A DNA stretch of 27,944 nucleotides from Sphaeroforma arctica JP610 (lineage: Eukaryota > Opisthokonta > Ichthyosporea > Ichthyophonida). This document shows, piece after piece, positions 12,101 through 17,959 of this stretch (position 1 is its first letter; every line of letters starts with the position of its first letter). Both the position numbers and the translations under genes were made by a program. The stretch lies in NCBI RefSeq assembly GCF_001186125.1, contig NW_014040483.1, positions 18,765-46,708 of the forward strand, read 5' to 3'. Under the pieces are notes generated by a model. The model worked only from the letters and a program-made list of their open reading frames with translations, made no database searches and was not told where the DNA came from.

Positions 12101-12222
12101 CACATATTTATTTATATGAACAAACTATGAACAAACGATATTTACACACCTACATATACATCATATAATACACACCAGTCATCGTCGTCCTGACGTTTCT
12201 TCCCCTTTTTCTTTGGCGCCAT
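157..12222 (-). CDS. EIF5B: Eukaryotic translation initiation factor 5B (eIF5B), 5' part of gene, 17 exons
   Basis: eIF5B is the cytoplasmic GTPase that drives 60S subunit joining and checks initiator tRNA at the end of initiation (family knowledge). Seventeen minus-strand exons with GT-AG borders and consistent phases give 802 codons from the ATG at 12222. In order they encode a Lys-rich start (MAPKKKGKK) ending in an acidic DDDDW patch, alternating Lys-rich and Ala/Glu-rich segments, a coiled-coil-like Glu/Arg helix (exons 6-7), acidic W-E-A-S-S motifs (exons 9-10), an Asp/Ser tract (exon 11), then the G domain. The G domain has G1 GHVDTGKT, switch [12 protein letters not shown]3 DTPGHE, G4 NKID and G5 TSAHTG. 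Exon 17 begins domain II ([11 protein letters not shown]). The family is about 1000-1220 residues, so domains III-IV lie left of the window. Exon 1 and 2 phases match across the N gap, so no missing exon is required. A short exon hidden in the gap cannot be excluded. Confidence 0.97.
326..711 (-). other. EIF5B: EIF5B intron 16
   Basis: The intron is 386 bases with donor GTATGT and acceptor TTCTAG. I see no repeat or RNA gene in it. Confidence 0.8.
712..839 (-). CDS. EIF5B: EIF5B exon 16 (G5)
   Basis: The exon is 128 bases, phase 0 in and phase 2 out. It encodes [20 protein letters not shown], then PTSAHTGEG, the G5 guanine-recognition loop, then the helix [13 protein letters not shown]. It is closely similar to animal and fungal eIF5B. 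Confidence 0.96.
840..1391 (-). repeat. EIF5B: EIF5B intron 15 with CA microsatellites and a direct repeat
   Basis: The intron contains a (CA)n tract near 1180-1210 and a shorter one near 1300-1315. A segment of about 100-125 bases is repeated directly (about 1166-1289 and 1290-1391). The repeat shares the core AGTATGACGAAC and ends next to the exon 15 donor. Confidence 0.75.
1392..1484 (-). CDS. EIF5B: EIF5B exon 15
   Basis: The exon is 93 bases, phase 0 in and out, between CTGCAG and GTATGT. It encodes [20 protein letters not shown] and the helix [11 protein letters not shown]. This is the helical segment between the G4 and G5 loops of eIF5B. Confidence 0.95.
1485..1863 (-). other. EIF5B: EIF5B intron 14
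   Basis: The intron is 379 bases with donor GTAGGC. It contains a short (AAAT)n tract near 1818-1836. I see nothing else in it. Confidence 0.75.
1864..1979 (-). CDS. EIF5B: EIF5B exon 14 (G4)
   Basis: The exon is 116 bases, phase 1 in and phase 0 out, with acceptor GTTTAG and donor GTAGGC. It encodes [20 protein letters not shown], then [16 protein letters not shown] is the guanine-specificity motif G4. Confidence 0.96.
2015..2485. repeat. 73-base minisatellite in EIF5B intron 13
   Basis: There are six near-complete copies of a 72-73-base unit plus one partial copy of about 38 bases. Each full copy carries ACTATTGAACGTAC and GCTACAGGTGTAAG. The array lies in the 3' half of the 917-base intron between exons 13 and 14. 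Reading frames across it are by-products of the repeat. Confidence 0.92.
2486..2896 (-). other. EIF5B: 5' half of EIF5B intron 13
   Basis: This is intronic sequence between the exon 13 donor (GTAAGT) and the minisatellite. It contains three loose copies of CCGGATACATA near 2771-2840. No gene is seen. Confidence 0.6.
2897..3119 (-). CDS. EIF5B: EIF5B exon 13 (switch I and G3)
   Basis: The exon is 223 bases, phase 0 in and phase 1 out. It encodes [14 protein letters not shown], which holds the switch I threonine, then [20 protein letters not shown], the G3/switch II with its catalytic-loop histidine. It ends with [18 protein letters not shown]. It is almost identical in pattern to yeast and human eIF5B. 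Confidence 0.98.
3120..3575 (-). other. EIF5B: EIF5B intron 12, part downstream of the minisatellite
   Basis: This is intronic sequence with no exon-like reading frame that fits the flanking phases. A small inverted repeat (GGACT/AGTCC) lies near 3376-3392. Confidence 0.6.
3576..4127. repeat. 27-base minisatellite, about 20 copies, in EIF5B intron 12
   Basis: A 27-base unit containing GACAGCCATGACACTGAACA is repeated about 20 times with few changes. Copies differ mainly at one position (AATACG, AATAAG or AATATG). Because 27 is a multiple of three, long open frames run through the array on both strands. They are repeat artefacts and not genes. Confidence 0.97.
4275..4461 (-). CDS. EIF5B: EIF5B exon 12 (G1/P-loop)
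   Basis: The exon is 187 bases, phase 2 in and phase 0 out. It encodes a charged helix ([20 protein letters not shown]), then [28 protein letters not shown] is the P-loop that binds GTP phosphates. The G domain starts here, after a charged N-terminal region of about 500 residues. Confidence 0.98.
4731..4849 (-). CDS. EIF5B: EIF5B exon 11 (Asp/Ser-rich)
   Basis: The exon is 119 bases, phase 0 in and phase 2 out, between TTGCAG and GTATAC. It begins [11 protein letters not shown], then becomes a run of Asp and Ser ending DSDSDS. Similar acidic Ser/Asp tracts precede the G domain in animal eIF5B. The tract has possible casein-kinase-2 sites (inference). Confidence 0.9.
4850..5197 (-). other. 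EIF5B: EIF5B intron 10
   Basis: The intron is 348 bases with donor GTATGT. I see nothing else in it. Confidence 0.7.
5198..5295 (-). CDS. EIF5B: EIF5B exon 10 (acidic W motif)
   Basis: The exon is 98 bases, phase 1 in and phase 0 out. It encodes [20 protein letters not shown] followed by a Lys/Ala/Pro tail. The DWEASS core corresponds to the acidic DDWEAM segment of human eIF5B and repeats the one at the end of exon 9. Confidence 0.92.
5296..5906 (-). other. EIF5B: EIF5B intron 9
   Basis: The intron is 611 bases, rich in CACA-type sequence on the plus strand near 5760-5880. No exon fits the flanking phases. Confidence 0.65.
5907..6110 (-). CDS. EIF5B: EIF5B exon 9 (Lys and Ala/Glu-rich)
   Basis: The exon is 204 bases, phase 1 in and out. 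It encodes [19 protein letters not shown], which matches the KPKKVVYSKKKK segment of yeast eIF5B. Next come Ala/Glu/Lys repeats ([20 protein letters not shown]) and an acidic end, [13 protein letters not shown]. Its acceptor (CACGCAG) is embedded in a 64-base tandem repeat. Confidence 0.94.
6098..6427. repeat. 64-base tandem repeat copying the exon 9 acceptor, 5 copies
   Basis: Five tandem copies of a 64-66-base unit overlap the 5' end of exon 9. Each copy has GCTCAGGCT (start of exon 9), the acceptor region and ATAAATAAAG. Read on the minus strand, four copies keep a usable AG acceptor context. One copy (about 6300-6320) has lost it. Only the copy at the exon leads into an open frame. Confidence 0.93.
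6428..6730 (-). other. EIF5B: 5' part of EIF5B intron 8 with a TTTAGGG-like tract
   Basis: This is the rest of the intron between exons 8 and 9. At about 6546-6576 it contains a short plant-type telomere-like tract, with TTTAGGG units and one TTCAGGG variant, next to T-rich sequence. Confidence 0.7.
6731..6827 (-). CDS. EIF5B: EIF5B exon 8
   Basis: The exon is 97 bases, phase 0 in and phase 1 out, between CATTAG and GTGAGT. It encodes [20 protein letters not shown] and [12 protein letters not shown]. This aligns with the LLTKSQREARARAEATL segment of human eIF5B. Confidence 0.95.
7075..7222 (-). CDS. EIF5B: EIF5B exon 7 (charged helix)
   Basis: The exon is 148 bases, phase 2 in and phase 0 out. 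It encodes [20 protein letters not shown] and [16 protein letters not shown]. This is the long charged helix of eIF5B just before the conserved LLT/LLS segment. A coiled-coil or single-helix structure is likely. Confidence 0.95.
7223..7838 (-). other. EIF5B: EIF5B intron 6, containing a degenerate copy of the end of exon 6
   Basis: The intron is 616 bases. At about 7674-7755 it carries a diverged copy of the last 80 or so bases of exon 6, including its donor GTGGGT. Otherwise it shows only CA- and TA-type simple sequence near 7505-7550. Confidence 0.75.
7674..7755 (-). pseudogene. Degenerate duplicate of EIF5B exon 6 3' end plus donor
   Basis: On the minus strand it reads [16 protein letters not shown], against [19 protein letters not shown] in exon 6. 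It then diverges but keeps the exon 6 donor context AAG|GTGGGT. It lies 165 bases downstream of the true donor. No acceptor belonging to it is evident. It is read as a decayed tandem duplicate of an exon end, not an exon in use. Confidence 0.82.
7839..8020 (-). CDS. EIF5B: EIF5B exon 6
   Basis: The exon is 182 bases, phase 0 in and phase 2 out, between TTTCAG and GTGGGT. It encodes an acidic Pro/Glu/Ala segment, then [20 protein letters not shown] and the start of the charged helix. The GPSxAxVxAMQE pattern is a clear eIF5B signature shared with human. Confidence 0.95.
8021..8505 (-). other. EIF5B: EIF5B intron 5
   Basis: The intron is 485 bases with donor GTGTGT. I see no repeat array and no exon. 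Confidence 0.7.
8506..8642 (-). CDS. EIF5B: EIF5B exon 5
   Basis: The exon is 137 bases, phase 1 in and phase 0 out, between TTCAG and GTGTGT. It encodes [20 protein letters not shown], then [20 protein letters not shown]. The KKAEKK run matches KTVAQKKAEKKERE of human eIF5B. Confidence 0.92.
8643..9161 (-). other. EIF5B: EIF5B intron 4
   Basis: The intron is 519 bases with donor GTATGT. No exon or repeat is recognised. Confidence 0.7.
9162..9294 (-). CDS. EIF5B: EIF5B exon 4
   Basis: The exon is 133 bases, phase 0 in and phase 1 out. It encodes [20 protein letters not shown] and [15 protein letters not shown] Lys run followed by an acidic D-L-E-K-L-L helix is the layout of the human N-terminal region (KKKKQDFDEDDILKELEEL). 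Confidence 0.93.
9295..9980 (-). other. EIF5B: EIF5B intron 3, containing a degenerate copy of the end of exon 3
   Basis: The intron is 686 bases. It carries a decayed copy of the exon 3 end (about 9789-9876) and an unexplained open stretch near 9525-9680. The phases of that stretch do not fit an exon between 3 and 4. Confidence 0.75.
9789..9876 (-). pseudogene. Degenerate duplicate of EIF5B exon 3 3' end plus donor
   Basis: This block lies 180 bases downstream of the matching part of exon 3. A 19-base stretch is identical (9817-9835 against 9997-10015). Read on the minus strand it gives [13 protein letters not shown], where exon 3 has [13 protein letters not shown]. It keeps a donor, ATG|GTATGT. 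The most likely acceptor would enter in the wrong phase, so it is probably not spliced in. Confidence 0.87.
9981..10210 (-). CDS. EIF5B: EIF5B exon 3
   Basis: The exon is 230 bases, phase 1 in and phase 0 out, between TGTAG and GTACGT. It encodes [20 protein letters not shown], then [15 protein letters not shown], then an acidic Pro/Ala segment ending [11 protein letters not shown]. It is part of the low-complexity N-terminal region, which differs widely between species. Confidence 0.93.
10211..10763 (-). other. EIF5B: EIF5B intron 2
   Basis: The intron is 553 bases with donor GTATGT and acceptor TGTAG. A short direct repeat (ATATATCTCAG / TTATATCTCTG) lies near 10620-10660. I see nothing else. 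Confidence 0.7.
10764..10858 (-). CDS. EIF5B: EIF5B exon 2
   Basis: The exon is 95 bases, phase 2 in and phase 1 out, between GTACAG and GTATGT. It encodes [19 protein letters not shown] and [12 protein letters not shown]. Its first base completes the Trp codon begun by exon 1, so the DDDDW patch of exon 1 runs straight into Glu. Confidence 0.92.
10859..12175 (-). other. EIF5B: EIF5B intron 1 with simple repeats and a sequencing gap
   Basis: The intron lies between donor GTGTGT and acceptor GTACAG. It contains (TA)n tracts around 11170-11340 and 12055-12095 and a (TAGA)n tract at 12020-12045. These flank an N gap and probably caused it. No exon is seen in the sequenced parts. Confidence 0.8.
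11353..12019. other. Assembly gap (run of N, 667 positions)
   Basis: The positions are undetermined, plus a single N at 11238. The gap sits between AT-rich microsatellites. Any reading frame drawn across it is meaningless. Confidence 1.
12176..12222 (-). CDS. EIF5B: EIF5B exon 1 with start codon
   Basis: The exon is 47 bases: [15 protein letters not shown] plus two bases of a Trp codon, followed by donor GTGTGT. The start context is CACAACATGG, with A at -3 and G at +4 (good for eukaryotic initiation). A short Lys-rich start followed by Asp residues is usual for eIF5B. Confidence 0.93.
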
Positions 12223-12412
12223 GTTGTGTGATTGAGTTAAAGCTACTTTAATTTCAGTGCGTAAACTGTGTATAACGATATAAAGTCTAAAGTGCACAGA
12301 TTTATTTAAAAGTAGTATATGATATAAACAGTGATTTCAGTAAGTATATATACATATATTTGAAAATATAATATTAATCGTTCTTTCTGTGTATTTAGAT
12401 AGAACCACTCAC
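12223..12412 (-). promoter_or_regulatory. EIF5B: Probable EIF5B 5' UTR and promoter region
   Basis: This AT-rich DNA lies directly upstream of the EIF5B start, with TATA-like stretches near 12305-12325. The assignment rests on position only. No specific factor site is recognised. Confidence 0.35.
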
Positions 12413-12458
12413 ATGGATCGTCCATCAAGTCATCAATGACCTCCTGGCTCCTGCGGAC
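12413..12458 (-). CDS. Possible 46-base exon of an unidentified upstream gene
   Basis: On the minus strand, a GATCGCAG acceptor and a strong GTGAGT donor frame an open 46-base segment encoding VRRSQEVIDDLMDDP plus one base. It is not recognised as a protein family. It lies only 190 bases upstream of the EIF5B start on the same strand. It could be an exon of another gene, a misassembled fragment near the gap, or chance. Confidence 0.35.
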
Positions 12459-12878
12459 CTGCGATCGCATCATATTCGATACATAAATAAATTATTACAT
12501 ATGCTGCAGAGTTTTTGATTGCCAGAATCAGGATCACGAAATCTGGGCTCACCAGAAATTAGGATTTTGAAATTGATGACTGAACTGGTCCCATTTGAGT
12601 GCAGAATCGTATGCGAAAAGAAAAAACAGATTGTTTTTTGTTCAAAAAAAAACGTATACAAAGAAGAAACAGAATGGGTTTTTTTTTGTAAAATAAAATG
12701 ACTCTAAAAGTGCCGGACAAATCTTCTGAAAGAATTTATTCAATCTGAAAGGTTTTAACGGGAAACGGCTTGCGGTCGAGGATGAGGTTTTAGAAAGTGG
12801 CCCGCCAAAAACATAAATACCAAACGTTTGCATCACGTTTTCAATATGTGTATGTATGACTGTATTATGTGCAACAAA
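12459..12878. other. Gene-poor AT-rich spacer
   Basis: The sequence has A-rich and T-rich runs near 12610-12700. I recognise no coding frame, RNA gene or repeat array. Confidence 0.6.
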
Positions 12879-13205
12879 TGTAAAGACCCCGTAGGTCTGA
12901 CACGAACGAGAGAAATATTTATTTTATTTGGGAGTCTAGGTTTATTATTATTCAGCTTGTTAGGTCGGTCGCAGTGTGTTACAGCGAAGAAGTGACACTG
13001 CGATCGACTTTCCTGGCTATTTATAGGCGGCAAGAGACCAAGGGTGATCTCGTTGGTGCACACGAAAGTGGCGCGCCCAAATAGTCTAACGGTCCGCTCA
13101 GTCCTTGGTCGTCTTCAGGTTTATAGGGAAAAGGGGTTTTCCGCACACACAAAAGTAAGATGCGAAAAACCATCGTATAGTTTATCATGACGCGAGGGTC
13201 TTACA
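12879..13205 (-). mobile_element. Solo-LTR-like block with TG...CA ends
   Basis: The 327-base block begins TGTAAAGACCC and ends GGGTCTTACA, so its ends are short inverted repeats of each other with TG/CA termini, as in LTRs. It contains a TATA-like CTATTTATAG and a 9-base stem (12969-12977 with 12995-13003). Outside the right end lies CCCCATCC, purine-rich on the minus strand, which could be a polypurine tract. No clean target duplication and no second copy are seen. The family is unknown. Confidence 0.4.
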
Positions 13206-13350
13206 ACACCCCATCCGATCGGAAGGAGCACAATCGGATTAGGAACGCGAGGGTCAGAAAAGTAAAGTAGGAAGAAGAGCGAGGAGCCATAACACATGAA
13301 CCATAAGCGGGTGGTCTCAAAATGTTAGCATTGGCGGGGAAGCGTGGCTT

Positions 13351-13456
13351 CAATCTTAGTACGCCAATCAAGGAGTTGAGAAGCGCGGTAAGCAGAGTTA
13401 TTTCAATCTTAGTACGTCAATCAAGGAGTTGAGAAGCGCGGTAAACAGGGTTATTT
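13351..13456. repeat. 53-base direct repeat, two copies
   Basis: Two adjacent 53-base copies begin CAATCTTAGTACG and contain CAATCAAGGAGTTGAGAAGC. They differ at only a few positions, so the duplication looks fairly recent. No gene is involved. Confidence 0.9.
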
Positions 13457-14079
13457 TTCACAGCAGATTTGAAAGCCGTAAAACGCATAGGAGTAATGTA
13501 GAAATGCGGCCTCCGGTCAGTCTAAAATATCAAGATCAAATGAGATAACACATTGGTTTTTATTTGTATTTAAAATAATTTAATGCAAGTTTTTTTTTCT
13601 CCAACATTTTCATAGTGTTCTAAATTCATTTTGATGGCTCCAATAGCCTGAGTATTTGGTATGACTCATTTACTTGGACCTATTTGAGACGATAGTAGAT
13701 GTAGGATATTATAAGCTAAATTTGATCATCTCTGAACTACTACTTACAGGTTTTGGTCTTCCCGCCAATCTCCAAAACCCAATAAGTCTTTTCTTTTTTT
13801 TACATTTCTTCAGATGGAACTTAATTTATATTAGCTAATGTATTAACTTGACTTACGTTCTTATGTCTATCTACAAATTAGACATGTGGTCATGAACACT
13901 TAGTACTTCTAGTGAAAATTATTCAATAAAGAACAGTTAGAAGTGCATCCTGTGTGATCGAGGATATTAAGGCTCTTACCAAGAGGCAGTCCCGATCATT
14001 CTTGCACAAGCTACCACTGCTAAATCCTAACTGACTTAAATTGTATCTTAGTTTATATAACATAGTTTAAAACATAGAA
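13457..14079. other. AT-rich spacer
   Basis: No coding frame or structured repeat is recognised in this stretch. Confidence 0.6.
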
Positions 14080-14720
14080 ATATCCATCGAAGTTTACAGT
14101 AAGGTGCTGGCGTAGAAAAGCGTCATCGGCATCGCAAAAAAACAAAGCCAAATCATCACGGGTATATTTGTAATGGTCAGCAAGGGACTTATACTGCCGT
14201 AGAGCACCATTGAATTTGTATCGAAACAAAGTGGCGACAGGCTAGTCTGCAAAGGCATTACCAAGCTGAGCTTTATCGTACTCGGGAGCATCCTTGAAAG
14301 GGCTGCAATAAAACAACTAATTAGTATAAATCGGATTACTGCGATTTCCAGTAGCAGAGGCGGTTGGGGTAAGAACGATAGACACAATATTTTTTAGCAG
14401 TAGCTCGGTCCTAAATTGTATGCTTAACAGGGGGATGGAGGGAAATAACAGTAGCTGGGCCACCTCATAGTACTCGATCAGAGGAAGAAGTAGTATTTAG
14501 TTAATATAACACAAGGTGTCCGATAGCAATCATTGCTGAGTCGTAGCGGTATTCATTAGCCTGAACCGTTTGAGAAACACGAGCCTTCCTGTTGCGTTCC
14601 CAAACGCGATTAGCATCATTCGGCTAAGGGATAAGTAAAATAAAGGGGATCTCTGATGGTCTATCTTCATTCAAAATCTCCTCAAGAGCATGTACGACGA
14701 TTTGAGTGATGAAATTGGCG
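14080..14720 (-). pseudogene. Unidentified decayed coding stretch
   Basis: Separate minus-strand pieces have protein-like composition. Examples are VWERNRKARVSQTVQANEYR (about 14530-14615), ALEEILNEDRPSEIP (about 14650-14690) and RYKFNGALRQYKSLADHYKY (about 14160-14230). No family is recognised. It could be remains of a host gene with lost exons or of a mobile element. Confidence 0.4.
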
Positions 14721-14959
14721 ATCGGTGATCAAAGTGTAGAATGAAACATTTGTAACTGTATTTATACTGAAATCGACATGACGGCAAACTTCCAACTTTC
14801 TAAGTCTCATGTGGTCTGATAGTAATAGCGGTTAATGCACACCATGTATATATTAATGAGCTTCTCCAAAAGATCATTGTGGCAGTGGCCACCAGTAGAA
14901 ACAATATGGCACTTAGTGCCTTGTGTATTCGTATTCCAGCTCTGTGTATATATGTAGTA

Positions 14960-14984
14960 CGTTTAGCGTTTGTGTAAACGCTAA
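14960..14984. repeat. Stem-loop, 9-base stem
   Basis: TTAGCGTTT, the loop GTGT, then AAACGCTAA. It is the first member of a run of palindromes extending to about 16300. Confidence 0.8.
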
Positions 14985-15898
14985 GTCAACCTTTGGTGCC
15001 TTTTGTATTTTATTGTCTACGTAGTACAAATCACTGTGAAACAAATTGTGTAAACCACCTATATGTTCCTGTGGCCTTATGCCCGATACTGTGATTTACA
15101 AGTTCGAGAAGTGGATAACCTGTCGTGTACCACCGTTATATTACAACCAATGTATCTGTCTTTCTAAATCAGTGTGTGTAACGTTGTTAAGTGTATAGAT
15201 CGATTTCGCTCGTATGTTGTGAATGAAATGAAATCGCTTTCGATTCATCAATCTCTAACGTTCCAACGATATATTATATGTATTATCCTATTGTCTTGCA
15301 TTGTATTTGGCGTGTATACATACTTGGGAGTGTCTATATAATTGTGAAATCTTTAAATCGATTTAAATTAATATTCGTAATGGTATAGTAATATAAATGT
15401 GTATTTGCTTTAATATCTGTCTACGTACGTCTCTACCCCCATTCAAGTATTAAAACTATTATACCGTGTGAATGTGTATGACATATCGTGTTGTAGTAAT
15501 TGAAATTCCACAAATTGTTGAATTAAATTCCTTGCATGAACTTTTTATTGTTGTATGACGTCATATTCTAAGTATAGTGTTGTTATGCCTTGGAATCGGT
15601 ATCCATGGTATAATATATGTCCATGGTATTGTGCAACGTTAGATTTCGCTACTATCGTATCTGTTGTATCCTAATTGTCGTTGAATATGGATTATTATAC
15701 TATGTAATTATATACTAACCTATGATCGCGATCAGTTGATCAATCACTGTCTATAATCGATGCCTATCTATTTGTCCTTCATCAACTATTGTTCTACCGT
15801 TATGTGTAATGTATTAGCGCCGTAAATCTATATCCTAATAACACCCATATTATATTTATTCGTACATTATGTTTTTTTTTGTCTTTTTTACATTAAAT

Positions 15899-15926
15899 GA
15901 GATCACATTCAATTGAATGTGATCTC
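15899..15926. repeat. Perfect 28-base palindrome
   Basis: The left arm GAGATCACATTCAA is followed without spacer by its exact reverse complement. Outside it the symmetry continues imperfectly (AAATG on the left, CAACATTT on the right). There is no loop, so it could form a cruciform. Confidence 0.95.
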
Positions 15927-16120
15927 AACATTTCGTGTAGACATGCGAGTGACTCTGTTGTGTTGTGTGTAGCGGAAGCCATGTATCTATAACGCACATG
16001 ACCTCCTCTAATATATGTAAAAATTTGAGCGGTGCAGCATGTGTATTTGCTGAGATATCCTTGTTTTAGTTATGTGTTATATTTAGTTATTGCATGTTTA
16101 CGAATGTTAGCGTTTATCTC

Positions 16121-16155
16121 AAAACGTATAATGTTCATTAAAACATTAACGTTTT
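16121..16155. repeat. Hairpin, 14-base stem with one bulge
   Basis: AAAACGTATAATGTT pairs with AACATTAACGTTTT across a six-base loop, with one unpaired base. A further related AAAACGTTT lies just downstream. Confidence 0.85.
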
Positions 16156-16278
16156 GTGAAAACGTTTATTGTTTTCTGAAAAAATTGAAAAGTTAGGCCT
16201 ATTTCTAGGCTCCGTTATTTTGTGTTTATATACATAAACACCTATGACTAAAAGCGTAAAACGCATGCGATTAAAAGC

Positions 16279-16298
16279 ATAACATTTATAAATGTTAT
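16279..16298. repeat. Perfect 20-base palindrome
   Basis: ATAACATTTATAAATGTTAT is its own reverse complement. Confidence 0.95.
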
Positions 16299-16619
16299 CA
16301 ATTGTTGTTCGTCTCTCGTCCGCCTATAGTGCGGGCGGTTACCGTTATGCTACAAAATGACTCTAATAACATTGTACTATCCTCTTTCTTCTATCATCAC
16401 AGGGTTGACCGTGTGTGACACCTTTGTCTGTGACGCTCACCAACCCTGGGTATCAGTGACAACCCCCTGTTGTTCCTGACCATATCGTATTATACCATTA
16501 AACCTATTTACTATGGTCTGCTTTTGTTCTTAGTGACTCAAAGTGTTATGTATGATATGCGCGTGGTGTGATGTCCTCATGAGCATACTTGAGATGGGCA
16601 CGCTTTCCGTGACTCCGTC

Positions 16620-16830
16620 ACAGCGCATTACATGTTCCGCCTGCCACACCAATAGGGTTTCGCATGTTCCTTCGTCTACGTAATAGTGTCTCAACTGTAT
16701 CGCCTCCTGCGTAACACATCGCATATGTTCCGCCTGCTGCGTAATAATGTCGTACACGTTCCGCCGTCTACGTAATAGTATTATCCATGGTATCGTTGGG
16801 TACGTAATAATGTTATCCAAATCAACACCA
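16620..16830. repeat. Degenerate short tandem repeats
   Basis: About five diverged copies of a 40-50-base motif occur, built around TGTTCCGCCTGC and TACGTAATA. Frames running through it are repeat by-products. Confidence 0.7.
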
Positions 16831-16845
16831 CTCATAGCGACTATG

Positions 16846-17155
16846 CAACACGCTTGAGGCTGCGGGTTCCTACCGACTCTCAAGTGTTTGCGCAAAGTTC
16901 AATGCGGCGTGTCCTCAGGGCTGCTCACCTCTGAGTAAGAGTCAACAGGGTGCTTGCCTGTACTCTCAGCATCTAAATAACCATACCGGCTATTCTGTCA
17001 ACTATGATATTGTCATGCAACACGCTAGTGAGGCTGCGGTTGCTCACCGACCTCAAAGTGCCTACGCAAAATTCAATGCACCGTGTTCTCTGGGTTGCTT
17101 GCCACTGAGTTAGAGTCAACAGGGTGCTCGCCTGTACCCTAAGCATATAGATATA
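16846..17155. repeat. Diverged 130-base direct repeat, two copies about 171 bases apart
   Basis: Copies at about 16846-16975 and 17017-17150 share GCAACACGCT, GAGGCTGCGG, GAGTCAACAGGGTGCT and GCCTGTAC in the same order. They differ enough to be old. No tRNA-like A and B boxes are convincing. Confidence 0.85.
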
Positions 17156-17174
17156 CTTGCCACTCACCACCACC

Positions 17175-17644
17175 GCTCGTGTTTAGCGACGTTTGGCGTC
17201 GTGTGTTTGTTTGTTTCTATGTCTGTTACATTAGCGTTGCACGTATATTATTATGACACTAGTGTAAGCCCTTGTATGTTTATATGTGCGTGTTGTCTTC
17301 GTATAGGGATAATCTTTGTATAGTGTATGATGTAGCAAAATATTTATATCATTTCCGATGTTGTCGAATATGTAGCAAATTGCTTATATCATTTCCGTTG
17401 TTGTCGAATATGTATCATGTTTATCTATCATAATGTATGTAAGCAATGTGTCTTCTAATATTGATCTGTGGAGCTCGTGCATCATATATAGACTAATACA
17501 GGTATCTAGTCTATATATAACAGCTTTTATTAAAAGAATATTACTGCGCCAACATCGACTATCGGTTATATGAATGTGTTGTCATCACCCATGCACGCAG
17601 CAAGGTCGCAACCTCGGTCAGACATACCATCGACCCAGGCTGCT
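17175..17644. repeat. Spacer next to the retroelement with a 48-base direct repeat
   Basis: Two copies of about 48 bases near 17331-17420 share TATATCATTTCCG and TTGTTGTCGAATATGTA. A short inverted pair (TATATAGACTA / TAGTCTATATATA) lies near 17485-17520. By position, the 3' LTR of the element should be near here, but no matching copy at the other end could be found by eye. Confidence 0.6.
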
Positions 17645-17917
17645 CTAACCTTGTACCAGGCGTTGTTGCCGTCGACTCTCACGCGTTTGAATACGTTTGC
17701 GATATGCGGGCACGACGTTGAGGTCATCGAAGGCATCGGCTGTCACCCATGTAGGAGATCCTTCCAACCAGTGTACCAAATATTCCGACTGTTGAGTCGC
17801 CTCAATATGACGGTGCGATATGATATGTCGAAATGTCGACCCGCCCTCTCTCCATAGAGATTCATCAAGTGGTGGTTCCGTAGCCCGATGTACAAGCCGA
17901 ATAATCTCTACATCCAC
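17645..17917 (-). pseudogene. Chromodomain part of the retroelement
   Basis: The frame contains HIISHRHIEATQQSEYLVHW followed by LEGSPTWVTADAFDDL. This is the chromodomain pattern (I-ISHR-x-x-YLVxWxG-x-W-x-x-L). In chromoviruses this domain follows the integrase and is thought to direct insertion to particular chromatin (family knowledge). Confidence 0.85.
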
Positions 17918-17959
17918 GGGTCGGTCTCTGAGCTCAGGCAGCTTGCTGCCATCCTTTGC

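Larger units (their letters stand above)
14985..16600. other. Palindrome-rich AT-rich region without genes
   Basis: No coding frame of note is present. The plus strand is T- and G-rich and C-poor over long stretches. Perfect palindromes lie at 15352-15367, 15722-15733, 15899-15926 and 16279-16298, and a bulged hairpin at 16121-16155. The whole may be a non-coding end of a mobile element, but no boundaries can be set. Confidence 0.6.

Noticed and set aside
11336-12103. 255-residue open frame across the N gap
   Set aside because: It consists almost wholly of undetermined bases flanked by TA repeats.
16846-17155. tRNA or tRNA-derived SINE in the 171-base repeats
   Set aside because: A GGTTCC-like stretch is present, but no proper A box, B box pairing or cloverleaf could be drawn.
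16530-17173. Minus-strand open frames of 121 and 66 residues
   Set aside because: They run through degenerate tandem repeats and show no recognisable domain.
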